Source: Byssochlamys sp. IMV 00236 (taxonomy: Eukaryota; Ascomycota; Eurotiomycetes; Eurotiales; Thermoascaceae). From it: a stretch of 20,940 bases of DNA. The notes beneath the pieces are model-generated. The model made no database searches. It saw only the letters and a program-made list of their open reading frames with translations, and had not been told where the DNA came from. Location: contig MSJH02000671.1 of assembly GCA_001931875.2 (NCBI GenBank), forward strand, positions 1 through 20,940, given 5' to 3'. Shown here piece by piece: positions 1 through 10,118 of this stretch; position 1 is the stretch's first letter; each line of letters begins with the position of its first letter. The position numbers and the translations under genes are program-made.

Positions 1-386
1 AAAATGTGGACGTTGAGGTATTCCTCGTCTCTCTCAAAGCAGGTGGTGTAGCTCTGAATTTGACGGAAGCCTCTCGAGTCTTCATCGTGGATCCGTACGT
101 GGTTCCTTCTTGTCCCCCGCCGGTTGTCTGTTAGGTGCTAACATGATTTGCTAGATGGTGGAACCCTGCAGCTGAATGGCAGAGTGCAGACCGTTGCCAT
201 CGCATCGGCCAAAGACGCCCCTGCGTGATCACAAGACTGTGCATCGAGGATTCTGTCGAGTCTCGGATGGTGTTGTTGCAGGAGAAGAAAGCAAACATGA
301 TCAATGGAACGATCAACAAGGACCAAGGCGAGGCCTTGGAGAAGTTGACTCCGGAAGACATGCAGTTCTTATTCCGGGGATCTTAG
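1..386 (+). CDS. rad16: RAD16-type SNF2-family nucleotide excision repair ATPase, C-terminal end (5' truncated by window)
   Basis: This is the last 107 residues of a Swi2/Snf2 ATPase; the rest lies before the window. The reading frame starts at base 3 and runs to 94, a 60-bp intron occupies 95-154 (GTACGT donor, GCTAAC branch site at 137-142, TAG acceptor), and exon 2 runs 155-386 ending in TAG. Helicase-core motif V ([11 protein letters not shown]) and motif VI ([11 protein letters not shown]) are intact across the splice, joined by [11 protein letters not shown]. The tail ends in [13 protein letters not shown], which matches the end of yeast Rad16 as I recall it. In yeast, Rad16 works with Rad7 and a cullin ligase in global-genome nucleotide excision repair in the nucleus, using ATP to translocate on DNA. 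The RING insert and helicase motifs I-IV are not visible here. Rad5 or other RING-Snf2 proteins are possible but fit the C-terminus less well. Confidence 0.9.
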
Positions 387-1107
387 TTTATTGCTGACCG
401 GACATCTGCCAGGAGGAGGTACTACTGGCCAGCTCACGCAACATGGGTGCCTATCCGGCTTACCATAGCAGCAGGTCCGCAGGCTGCGGGCTCTTTCTTA
501 TTTCACCAGACATGTCTTTTTTAAAGTCTATCAATTAACGACAGCTAGCTAATAAATATTTCTAGAAGTAAACTATTTTATCGAGAGCGTTGAGCCAAGC
601 AGTCAGTAACCGACGGGATCAGCGTATGCATGTAATCGAGTGTATAACTACGACATCTCGCTCGTGCATAGAATCCACAGCGCTATCAGCCCCGTGAGTG
701 GAGACCATGACTTCCGTTGGCCGTGATACATAGAGAATATTCGACCTGTAATTAGTAGTAACTCTAGGCCAAAATCGATAAACCCATTGTGAGGACGTCA
801 ACGTGCAGCCCTATCCGCCTCCACATGTGGCGGTTAAATTGTTAATCAATATTAATGGTCCTCTTTGTGTAGCAGCGTGTCGCCAAGGTCAGACATCCCA
901 CTTCGCCGCCAGGCCTCGTCATTTCTCTGTGTTTAGCAAAAGTTAAAAGTCGCGGAATTTCGATCTTCACAGGCGGTCTTAGCTCGCCGCTAGCCCTCGA
1001 GATCACCCCATTCAATCATAATAATAATACGATCAGGACAGGCCACCTGAATTCCCTTCTCCTGAGTCGGAAGAAACTCTCTCTGCGACAGTGTCATACG
1101 GTGTGCC
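387..1107. other. Intergenic spacer between the rad16 end and the C2-domain gene
   Basis: No coding region is supported. It should hold the rad16 3' UTR and poly(A) region (AT-rich stretch around 530-590) and the promoter and leader of the C2-domain gene. A short ATA microsatellite lies at 1018-1029. No clear TATA box is visible. Short open frames on both strands lack plausible starts or recognisable composition. Confidence 0.6.
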
Positions 1108-1218
1108 ATGCGCCAGAAACACAGTATCTCCAACCTACATCATCCCGAGGACGGTCTTTTGGTTCTGAGCGGCACAGAAACCCGCGATATCAAATATCGA
1201 CCATGGACGAACAAGTGA
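1108..1218 (+). promoter_or_regulatory. Upstream ORF overlapping the C2-gene start (candidate)
   Basis: An ATG at 1108 opens a 36-codon frame that ends with TGA at 1216-1218, overlapping the main start at 1203 in another frame. The context GTGCCATGC is weaker than ACCATGG at the main start. If transcripts begin upstream of 1108, ribosomes would need leaky scanning to reach the C2 protein start. The transcription start is unknown, so its presence in mRNA is inferred. Confidence 0.35.
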
Positions 1219-2988
1219 AACCCCAAGTGCGACCCCAGCATCCCACCGAAAAATATGGCCCGAAATTCGTCGACAAAGCAGAGAAGATACATGACCGCGC
1301 GATGGGGCTGACGAACGGTGCGGGCGAGCATCAGCCCGCTGGAGGGTTCGACAGCACTCCATTTCCTGACGCGCCGTCCGGTTACACGTTGCGATTTGTG
1401 CTGCATCGCGCCGTCAATCTGCCATTCGCAGACTTCAGTACATTATCGTCTGATCCGTTCGTTACCGCGCAGCTCAAGGTTGATCTGCCCCGCCGGCATA
1501 AGCAGGATCCCATTCCCATCTTCCGCACCCCTACCATAAGAAGGAGCACTAATCCGGTGTGGGATGCGGAATGGATTGTTGCCAATGTGCCTGCCTCTGG
1601 ATTTGAGCTCAAATGCCGCGTCTACGACGAGGATCCTGCCGACCATGACGACCGACTCGGAAATGCATATGTAACGGCATCATCCATCTCGGAATCATGG
1701 GAGGGGATCAAGGAACAATCGTTTACAATCAAGAAGCGCATGGCAAGCAAGCGCGCGTACTTCTTTCGAACTCTAGCGGTGGCTGCTTGCCATCTTCGCG
1801 CCATGGATGCGCAGCTAGTTGTGAGTGTCGAGTGTCTGGGGAAGACCCCAGGGGATGAGGGTGCGCATATGTACACTATTGGTCCGAACTACTGGTTCAA
1901 ACATTACTCTCCTCTCATCGGGAGATTGACTGGGACTAAAGACTCGGTCCCAAGTGCGGATGGTAAGAAAGAAATCACACGGTACAAGTGCGTTGTCTCT
2001 CTCTCCCCTGAACCCGACTCTATACATACAAAAGGCTGATGGTTATAATTCTCTTAGTTTCCAAGCTATCCAAATGCAGCTGAAAGGCCCGGTGCCGTCA
2101 CAACTGTACCATCGCTACGTTGAGTTCAGACCGTTTGTAGCCGGCATGTTCACATCGCACAGTCTCCGAGGCCGCATTCTGAACAGAGCTCTGCATCACC
2201 AGCATGCGCGCATTTACAATTTCGATAGAACCACCGAGCACGGATTGTTCAATGGGCCCTGCACTGAAATGGCGCAAAAGTTTCTCGAGTTTGCTCACTA
2301 CGGCCAGGGAGGGCGTATCTTTACCTATGTGCTCACACTCGACGGGCTTCTTCGCTTTACTGAAACAGGCAAGGAGTTTGGAATTGACTTGTTGAGCAAG
2401 CACACCATGCACAGTGATGTCTCGATCTATATTGCATTCTCTGGCGAGTTTTTCGTCCGTCGCGCCAAGCATCGACATCATCGACCTGGTTCTGGGTCAT
2501 CTCAGGCGGTAGCTGGTGATCCGACGGAAGATCGACGTCGAGCTTCGACGTCCTCAGATCCATCCCATGATCCCGCTGATTATGAACTCTTCATCGATAA
2601 TGACAGCGGCACATATCGGCCCAATGCAGAGTTGCTTCCTCTGCTCAGAGAGTTTCTATCAAATAACTTCCCGCGTCTCCGAGTGATAACATTGGACTGC
2701 CAGAAGGATGCAGACAGAATGAACCATCTCAAGGAGGAACAACGAGAAATCAAGAAGAAGAGCGCCCAAGGAAACTTTGCCTACATGCAGCCGTCCAGTG
2801 GCTCAGATTCTAGTCTGTCCAGTTCGGACGAGTCAGAACTTGACGAACGTGTTAACGGACATCCCAAGCACAGAAGCGGCATTTCACAGAGATTTCACGA
2901 TATGAAAGATGTCAAGAAAAATGTCAGGGACTGGGCCATGGAGGGAGATCATCCTGATGGTCCCAGCAAGCCCCCAACGGAGCATTGA
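1203..2988 (+). CDS. C2-domain protein, conserved in fungi (571 aa, two exons)
   Basis: Exons are 1203-1987 and 2058-2988; the 70-bp intron (1988-2057) has a GTGCGT donor, a CTGAT branch-like site near 2035 and a TTAG acceptor, and splicing joins RY to NFQAIQ. The start at 1203 is the first in-frame ATG and has a strong context (ACCATGG). Residues about 61-178 form a C2 fold, with SDPFV near residue 83 and the acidic loop YDEDPADHDD at 141-150. Several aspartates typical of calcium sites (D77, D84, D142, D144, D150) are present, so calcium-dependent phospholipid binding is plausible. Residues about 308-402 and about 435-490 (including DYELFIDNDSGTYRP) look well conserved in type but match no domain I can name. 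The tail is serine/acidic-rich. No signal peptide or membrane segment is evident, so a peripheral membrane role is inferred. Fungal homologues are usually annotated only as C2 domain proteins. Confidence 0.88.
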
Positions 2989-3584
2989 GGCTCTGTTTCT
3001 GATGAATCGAGGCTTCACCAGCACCGCAGGACAACGGCAGGGAACACCATCATGCAGATGGACCTGCCTTATCATTCTCAACTATTTCCTCATGCCATAA
3101 TTATTAATACCCCCATATACCCCTCGATCTTACTCGTTGCAGCACAGCGATACTGCCTGAGGTTTTCATTCTTGTCATTATTTAAGCTTCGATCCCCTGA
3201 TATTCATGTTCTTGTCGTTAGTTTGGTATAACCATGTCTAATTTCTTCGATGAGCGAGCCTCTATGCCAGCGGACTCTGTTTGTTTATTTACTTTGTGTG
3301 ATTATACCCCCTTGACAAATTTTTTGTTCTTTCAGAAGCCTGTTCTAGAAACGCATTGCAATTTTCACAGTCATCCAGGACATTAAATAGTTGATTAATA
3401 CCTGCCGTGATATTTTGTAGAACCACTGCATATCGTAATCGGTATTCCAGTGCTCTATTCTCGCCGCTTATATTCCCATTTCCCTTTTCCTTTCCCTGCA
3501 TAATTCTAAACCGGAATGCATCCTGTCTAGCTCTGAACTGAGCTAGTTAGTTATATAGAGTATTTGCTGGTTGGCTAGTTGACG

Positions 3585-3606
3585 ATTGATTAGGTACTTA
3601 ATCAAT
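3585..3606. repeat. Perfect 8-bp inverted repeat
   Basis: Arms ATTGATTA (3585-3592) and TAATCAAT (3599-3606) flank a 6-nt loop. It lies in the AT-rich spacer after the C2-domain gene. It could be a short structure in a 3' region or a chance palindrome. Confidence 0.5.
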
Positions 3607-4017
3607 GTTAGTATCTGATGCTAAAAACAGAACAAGTCAGGCGGTTGTCTGTGCAACTATGCGCCGTACTCTTTTTAGTTGCATGCGCAACGAATTCCTT
3701 CTGACGATGGCCTTGAAACAAGAGTACCAAGTAGTGAAGTGGCTGGGATGTGCTGTTTCTATATTTATGATAGATGCTGATAATAATAATAATGATGAAA
3801 GATGTGGTGATTGGTTTGTTTATTTGAGGTGGCTGGTTTTGACTCTGTATTTATTATTTTTATTATTGGAGATGTCAGCGGACGGACCTGAGAAAGAAAA
3901 TCCACTACGTACTAAGAATACTAGCTCAGCGTCCCATGGGTGCAGCAATATGAAAGCGCTTTGATAGAATAGACGGATCCCATCACTGGGGCTTTTCTTT
4001 TGTTTGGGCTAGATAGC

Positions 4018-4050
4018 TTTGTTGTTGTTGTTGCTGCTGCTGTTGCTGTT
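4018..4050. repeat. GTT/GCT trinucleotide microsatellite
   Basis: A run of GTT units passes into GCT units with one interruption, about 33 bp in all. It is upstream of the ArfGAP gene and outside any supported coding region, so it is probably neutral and length-variable. Confidence 0.8.
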
Positions 4051-4354
4051 CACCAGTGGTTCCGACAAGCGATGCCAAATGTAGTATGTTGCAATAATGA
4101 ATTTGATCGGGGACTGCGTTCAGGTACTCTAGTTAGGGATTAAGCGCAGCGCTACTGCGGTCAAAGGGGAAGAGAGAGAAGATCATAGGCAGTTCCTCTG
4201 TGCCTTGAGACCCCGCAAGATCAGTTTCCCCTCGACAACATGCGAAGCGCTGAGATCTGCGCATTGAGAGGCTAATTAATTGTTAGTCCGAGGGTTCAGG
4301 CTTCCCCCCACTGCCACTGGATCTTCTCCTCGTCACAAGCCAAAACGCCCGGCG

Positions 4355-4387
4355 ATGACTGATTCCTTCGATCCTGCTGGGTCGTGA
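4355..4387 (+). promoter_or_regulatory. Short upstream ORF in the possible ArfGAP leader
   Basis: An ATG at 4355 opens a 10-codon frame ending in TGA at 4385-4387, about 300 bases before the main start at 4691. It matters only if transcription begins upstream of 4355, which the sequence does not settle. Confidence 0.3.
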
Positions 4388-4497
4388 GACAGATCTTTTA
4401 TTTATCTATCTGGCTTGTTGACTCTTCCTGCACGCTGCTGTTGCACAGCGTCCGAGCGATCACCTCTCTTCTTCGTCCACGCCGGAACGCGGGCTGG

Positions 4498-4668
4498 ATG
4501 ACCGATCATCGTCGACTCTCTCTCTGCCAGTTGCCTCAGCCGCACGCTGTTCGTCCGCGCCTCGAGTCGGAGCTGTCTTCGCATAGGACGCTGCCATCGC
4601 TCCTCGTCGATGACGGCCTCTATATTTCCCAACGGCACTCCGGACTCTCTTTCGAACGGCTGATCTGA
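4498..4668 (+). promoter_or_regulatory. 56-codon upstream ORF close to the ArfGAP start
   Basis: An ATG at 4498 opens a frame of 56 codons ending with TGA at 4666-4668, only 22 bases before the main ATG. This arrangement would make reinitiation inefficient and could lower translation of the ArfGAP if the leader includes it. The peptide resembles no family I know. A leader intron removing it is possible but I see no compelling splice pair. Confidence 0.3.
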
Positions 4669-4690
4669 AACCTGATTGCGTGCTGTAGAC

Positions 4691-7600
4691 ATGGGGAACG
4701 TCGGGAGTCGTCTGGACGATTCCGGGAACCTATTCCTCAAAGATCAGAACAAATGTCAGTGCAGCGCGATGATGCCCTCAGTCGTCGATCTTCAAGTGCG
4801 GTGGATGCTGATATGGCCACAGTTACTATCTCAGGCGTCACCATCACGAACTCCCGTGGTCGAGTCTTGCTGCATATTGCGCCGAATTCTTTTCCCGCAG
4901 CACGGTACAACGCGAGGCGGGATGCGGGCGACGACAGTCCGATCGAATATGTGCAGGTGCGCAATGCATCCATCAGACCAGACTGACAATTGATTGCGAC
5001 TCGCGGAGGCTGATCTACTTTTCGCGTTTTCTCAGGACCCCGAGCCCCCCGCGGCAGCACCAGTGCCACATTTTCTACTGCGCCTGACGAACGAGGATGA
5101 GCTCAACTTCCAATTCTCCTTTGTGATGAGACAGGTGCAGACGGGCCAGGTGGCTAATGCTACAGTCAATGGTGTCTCTACCTCGTTGCCTGGAGCCGTC
5201 GACACGCAGCTGACGGGCCTCACGTTCGCGCATGCGTCGAATTCGAAGGAACTCGATAATCTGATTACGAGGGAATTTCACGCAAACCCGAACCTACAGA
5301 ATAATTCAAACGTCCAGCATGTGGGTGACTTCTCGACGGCGGGAAGTCCGTCGGTGCAGTTCGAATGGTCGTGGAAGTGGAAGCCGCCGAAGACAACGGA
5401 AGACAAAGGTGGTGGCTGGCGAAACAGCTGCAGCTTTCTCGAATATGATCAGAGAGCGAATCGTCTGAATACGCTGGCGAACTTCACATTTTGGGTCCAC
5501 AGTGTTCAACGTCCACTGCCCAGCCCGCTGTTACCGTCACCCAATTTCGAACTGACCGTCCCTGGTCGAAATCGTATGCCATCCTCACAGTCTATCTTCT
5601 CTCAGATCAGTGAACCCGATAGTGGATGGTCGCAATCTCGTGTACCTCCTCCCAACACGCCTCCGGACGCCAATGAGAGCGTCCCCCCTCCTCCTATGTC
5701 CGCTCCTCCCCCTCCACCCCCTGTGAAAGTTGATCTTCCTTGCCCTCGCCCTGCAGAGGACATGAGTGTAGTTGAAGATGGCCCGTTGTTCAGAGCTACG
5801 ATGAAGGCTCTCGAACAGAAAACAGGCAGCATGCGGCAGAAGATCAAGAAAGTACTCAAGAAAGCCGAAGCGGCACAGCAAGCACAAGTCTCTTGCAACG
5901 AAGCCGTAGGCGCATTTATTACGGCTTTAAACGATGCCTCGACGTCCAATGCGAATGCGATCCAGCCGGCCCTGGAGCATTATTTCGAGAAGATCGCCAA
6001 GGAAATCCTGCACTACGAGCAATCCAACACCGTTAATCTACAGAAACTCATCATCGACCCCCTGACGAAGCTCTACAACTACGATATCAAGCAAGCGGAG
6101 GCTAAGAAGAAGGATTTCGAGGAAGAGAGTAGAGATTACTACGCGTATGTTGGTCGATATCTCGGCCAACGGCAGGATTCTTTGAAGGAGAAGAAACGCG
6201 CGGAGAGTGATTCAAAGTATCAGATCAAACGTCGGAATTTCGAGCTGAAGCGATTCGACTACTCTTCATTCATGCAAGATTTGCATGGAGGAAGAAAGGA
6301 GCAAGAGGTGCTCTCCCATCTGACAAAATATGCCGACACGCAGGCAAGGACTTACCTTGAAACCGCCAAAAAGATCGAGGAAATGATCCCGCAGTTGAAG
6401 GCTCTCATCCATGAAGTCGATCAGGCGGACAAAGAGTTCCAGTTCCAGAGAACTGAGAGAGAGGAAAAACGCAGAGTTCTGGAGAAAAGTACAAAGATGT
6501 ACGTCGAGCCTGACAGTTTCTCCAATCCCGGTGCAAGTGTTCCAGCAGCGGGCAATGGCAGCGGCGCCCAAGTTTCGGATTCGGATCTTGGTCGCGCAGA
6601 TAGTACGGGCTCCCAACTGCGGCATGTTCCTAGTAACAACTCCTCGAACTCAGCGCAAAACGTGAATCTGGGAGCACCGTCCGGCAGCTCCTTAACTTCA
6701 CCCGTTGGTTCAATAGTATCACCAGGCCAGAATCGATTCAAAGGCATCCGCGATTTGGAAGAGCCAGTGGTTGCAGGTTCCGACAAGTGTGGGGGCGCGC
6801 AAAGGAAAGAAGGGCTACTCTGGGCACTGTCTCGGCCCGGGTCACATATCGATCCCAAGGGGATCAATAAACAGGCTTGGCATAAGTAAGGAAATCCTTC
6901 CGCTGGATATGAAGATAGTGGCTGACTCGTGACCAGGTTTTGGATTGTCCTTGATCAGGGCAAGCTTTCCGAGTATAGTAATTGGAAACAAAAGCTCGAC
7001 TTGCATATGGATCCTATAGATCTGCGCATGGCATCTGTGCGGGAGGCGCGAAACGCAGAACGCCGATTCTGCTTTGAAGTCATCACTCCTTACTTCAAGC
7101 GCATATACCAGGCGACGTCGGAAGAGGATATGAGCAACTGGATTACAGCGATTAATAACGCTTTGCAAAGCGCAGTCGAAGGTCGTGGCATACCTCCAGC
7201 GGCGCCGCCCTCATCAAGATCAGAGAGCTCCTCTATCCGCCACGATATAGGCTCTGTGCTTACCGGCAAGAGTTCCTCTTTCTCTGGCCAGCACTCTCAT
7301 TCTTCCGCATCGAATCATCATAATAATAATAATTCGGTCGGTCGCCGAACCACTGTTGGGGCGCGACCAAGCTACATCCGCAGTGACAGCAACAGCTATG
7401 AAGAGAACCCAGCAAAGCTACTGCAGACCATTCAGGAAGCCGATCAAGGTAACAATTGGTGTGCGGATTGTGGCTCAACGTCCAAGGTAGAGTGGGTTTC
7501 TATCAATCTCGGTATTATTCTTTGTATCGAATGCAGCGGCATTCACCGGTCTCTCGGTACACATATATCGAAGGTTCGGTCGCTTACGCTGGATGTCAAC

Positions 7601-8347
7601 TCATTCTCGAACGACATTGTGGAGATACTTCTTCAGATCGGCAACCGTGTGAGCAACATGGTGTGGGAGGCGACGTTGGATCAATCTACCAAGCCGACGG
7701 CACTCTCGACTCGTGAGCAGCGACTGAAGTTCATCACTGCGAAATACAGTGACAGGGCTTATGTTCAGCCGTTGACTGCGGGCCAGTCACGCTACGCCAC
7801 TCCTGACGAAACACTGCTTGCGTCAATCAAGAAGAATGACATCCAGGGCGTGTTATACGGCATCGCGCTGCGGGCGAATGTCAATGTGACGGATCGCTCT
7901 CGTAACACTCACGCTGTTTTTCTTGCATTGGCAGCAGCCGATCCTGCAGCTCCTGGCTCGACCCCAAACGCCTTATCGGCTAAGCAGGCACCTCCAAAGG
8001 CGATTCCCTTCCCCATCGCCGAGCTTCTGGTCCAAAATGGAGCAGAGGTGCCCTCTACACCTCCCCCCATCTTGTTGTCGCCTGCTGCCCAGCTCTATCT
8101 CAACCAGAGGACGGCTAGGGCGCCCAGCATCATGCCTCCAACTGTATCGCCGAACGGCAAAGACGGAGCCCAGACGATGAGTTCATTGCCTCTAACTCGC
8201 AAAGGTTCCGTAAGCGAACAGTCGGATCACTCAGCATCTCAGGCGCTAGCTCCGCTAGACGGAAAGGAGCGCGAAAAGTTGCACAAGCGAGGCAGCGCAG
8301 GCGCCAGGTTTGCGGGCAAGGTCGCATCTCTTACTGTTGATCGTTAA
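4691..8347 (+). CDS. BAR-PH-ArfGAP-ankyrin protein (Csx2/ACAP-like Arf GTPase-activating protein), 1152 aa, four exons
   Basis: Exons are 4691-4754, 4823-4956, 5036-6885 and 6937-8347; introns of 68, 79 and 51 bp have GT/AG ends and CTGAT/CTGAC branch sites, and the frame is continuous. The start is the first in-frame ATG. MGNVGSRL fits an N-myristoylation motif (G2, S6, R7). Residues about 22-260 are a beta-rich region with no name I know. A proline-rich linker sits at about 284-297. A BAR-type helical region covers about 311-553 and a PH domain about 655-758 (tryptophan W751 in the last helix). The ArfGAP zinc finger has C858, C861, C879, C882 and the arginine finger R887 in GIHRSLG. Ankyrin-like sequence is at about 971-1033 and the tail is serine-rich. 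The family binds curved, phosphoinositide-containing membranes and stimulates GTP hydrolysis by Arf proteins in vesicle traffic. A run of asparagines near residue 810 comes from an AAT microsatellite. Confidence 0.93.
7319..7333 (+). repeat. AAT microsatellite inside the ArfGAP coding region
   Basis: Repeated AAT units encode a short asparagine run after two histidines, in the low-complexity linker between the PH and ArfGAP domains. The repeat can change length without breaking frame, so the linker length probably varies between strains. Confidence 0.75.
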
Positions 8348-9589
8348 GGCCACAGGCAGCGTAGCCTCGGCGCAAGTAATTATACCTAACTTCTACTTAA
8401 TGTGTCTTCTGTGACATAATTCATTGTCTTTACTTGTACTTGCATTCCCTTTTCTTTTCTCTATATCGTTTTACTTGGTGTTTACCTTTTTCCCACTTCA
8501 TAGGGTGTTATGACATGTCTCCCTACCAGTCTACTTTCTCTTTTTCTTCCTCCCTCTTACTTCTCCCCGCTTCCTTTTCAACTTCTTTCCCACTTATCTG
8601 TGTCGACTAAATATGGGAATATCCCGTTTTCTTTTCTGATCGTGATGTCTCAAGGTCGCGATGGAGACGAGTTCATGTATATGGTAATAAGGGGAGGCGT
8701 GTAATTGACTGGCCTGTTTCACTTAAAATATAGTCCATTATACTCATCTTCGAAGAGGGTAGTTCCTTTTCTTCTTGTAAATGGCTTTCTTAAAGGATCA
8801 TATCGCTGCAGATTGGGGTACAGCTAATTGCGCAATCAATGGTGATCGCTAACGAGTGCTATTGTTTTGACTTTCTTCGGGGATATCGGTACGCTTACTT
8901 AGTGAGAATAAATCAGTCAAAATAAATAAATAGCGAGATAACATGAATGAAACCTATATGGTACTATCCACGCGCAGAACTCATTCAATTATACCATACC
9001 GTCGGTACCCGAAGACTAACTAACTAACTAACTGATGCGCAGGGTAGGGTAGTTAACTTAGTTAATTTGTTCATATTGCTTGTTATATGCAGCAGTTGTT
9101 AGTAATTTCAGATTCAAGAAAGTAATTAATTGGACCGTATTCGACTAGATATCTGCTAGAGATAAAAATTCAGTATAGTTTATTTGGCTTCTGTTTGTTG
9201 GGATTCGATAGAATTAGTTAGATGCTGGGTGATAGGGAAGATTGAGTCTTTGACGAAGTGAAGGTAGAAGGGAAGCTAAATCCCTATCCTCTGGCGGAGG
9301 GGGGCAGCTACCTAATTAGGTATATGCTAGAATATACCTATGTGAACTTTTATAGTAGGGACGGATATAATTAATTCTTTCCTTAGGATGTGGAACGGGG
9401 ATCTGGTAAATATATCTATCTTATGTATTGTCTCATTTCCTACATATCTACTTGGCTATTAAGTAACCAGATGTACATACTAATTACTGTAATACATAGT
9501 GTCAATATAATAAATTATCGCCATTTGTACACAAACAAACTTGTAACAGGACTCTTTAAATTTTAAAACACTATAGAAAAGAAAAGAAC
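8348..9589. other. Spacer: ArfGAP 3' region and AT-rich DNA
   Basis: Bases about 8348-8700 are T/C-rich and probably include the ArfGAP 3' UTR. From about 8880 the DNA becomes AT-rich with many TTAA/CTAACTAA motifs, including a tetranucleotide run at 9015-9033. AATAAA-like sequences occur near 8907-8930. I see no coding signal. Confidence 0.6.
9015..9033. repeat. CTAA tetranucleotide run
   Basis: About four and a half perfect ACTA/CTAA units. Similar but imperfect CTAACTAA/TTAGTTAG patches recur near 9050, 9880, 10270, 12515 and 12700, giving this spacer a shared composition. Confidence 0.75.
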
Positions 9590-9638
9590 AAGAAGAAAAA
9601 AAAAGGAAAGGACTCGAGTTACCTTTCCTTTTCTTCTT
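9590..9638. repeat. Long purine/pyrimidine inverted repeat (hairpin)
   Basis: The 3' arm, 9622-9638, is all pyrimidine. It is the exact complement of the 5' arm (9590-9611) once five extra A bases in the 5' arm are bulged out. The uninterrupted inner stem is 11 bp (AAAAGGAAAGG with CCTTTCCTTTT). The 10-nt loop itself starts with the palindrome ACTCGAGT. Transcribed, it would fold into a strong hairpin; as DNA it is a homopurine/homopyrimidine palindrome. It is 1.2 kb after the ArfGAP stop, so it may end transcription, be a mobile-element relic, or have no function. Confidence 0.7.
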
Positions 9639-9907
9639 GCCATTCTCATACTCAAGTATACTACTACTCTACTACTCCTGGCTATAATACTGGTTACTTA
9701 AATCAGGGGGAAAAAAAATCGACTTCCATAGTTCATACCTTTAGAAAAGAAAAATACTAGACTGATTAATTGCTAATTCCGCAAGTATGCCATGTCTGCT
9801 TTCGAGTATCTCATAGTTAACGATAGATAATACTCTACCATGGTCTACGGTACTTTGACTCATATCGAATTGACCAGACTAACTAATTAACTAGGCCACC
9901 GGCTAAG

Positions 9908-9923
9908 ACGTATACCTATACGT
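9908..9923. repeat. 7-bp perfect hairpin with 2-nt spacer
   Basis: ACGTATA and TATACGT are separated by CC. It is a compact palindrome in the gene-free region, and a loop of two bases suggests a DNA-level rather than RNA-level structure. Confidence 0.55.
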
Positions 9924-10099
9924 AGAATAATAACTAGGTGCCCTACCGAATATTCCCCGACTTTTGCTGACTAGGGTCTGATAGTTGAGTATGGTATGTA
10001 TTGGTTTTTCTTTCTTTTTTCTCCTATGCTAGACTAGACTAATCCTTGACAGGTCAATGGTGCAGAGTATATTGCATGGCGCAGTGCGGTGGAGCCCGA

Positions 10100-10118
10100 G
10101 GAACAATGCTCTTGTTCC
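10100..10118. repeat. 7-bp perfect hairpin with 5-nt loop
   Basis: GGAACAA (10100-10106) and TTGTTCC (10112-10118) flank TGCTC. It lies in a locally GC-richer patch, 10080-10220, of the AT-rich spacer. It does not fit a tRNA arm. Confidence 0.5.

Larger units (their letters stand above)
2989..4354. other. Spacer: C2-gene 3' region and ArfGAP-gene promoter
   Basis: No coding gene is supported. The first part is AT-rich and probably holds the C2-gene 3' UTR. Visible items are an 8-bp perfect hairpin at 3585-3606, a TAA microsatellite at about 3780-3793 and a GTT/GCT trinucleotide tract at 4018-4050. An open frame at 3605-3964 has biased, repeat-driven composition and no recognisable domain. 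Confidence 0.6.

Noticed and set aside
1101..1202. Longer N-terminus for the C2 protein
   Set aside because: The extended frame begins with GTG; the first in-frame ATG is at 1203 and has an excellent context.
3605..3964. 119-codon plus-strand ORF after the C2 gene
   Set aside because: Composition is driven by a TAA microsatellite and AT-rich DNA; no domain or convincing homology signal.
8900..10050. RIP-mutated transposon in the AT-rich spacer
   Set aside because: TA-rich composition is suggestive, but no transposase, reverse transcriptase or terminal repeat remnant could be read.
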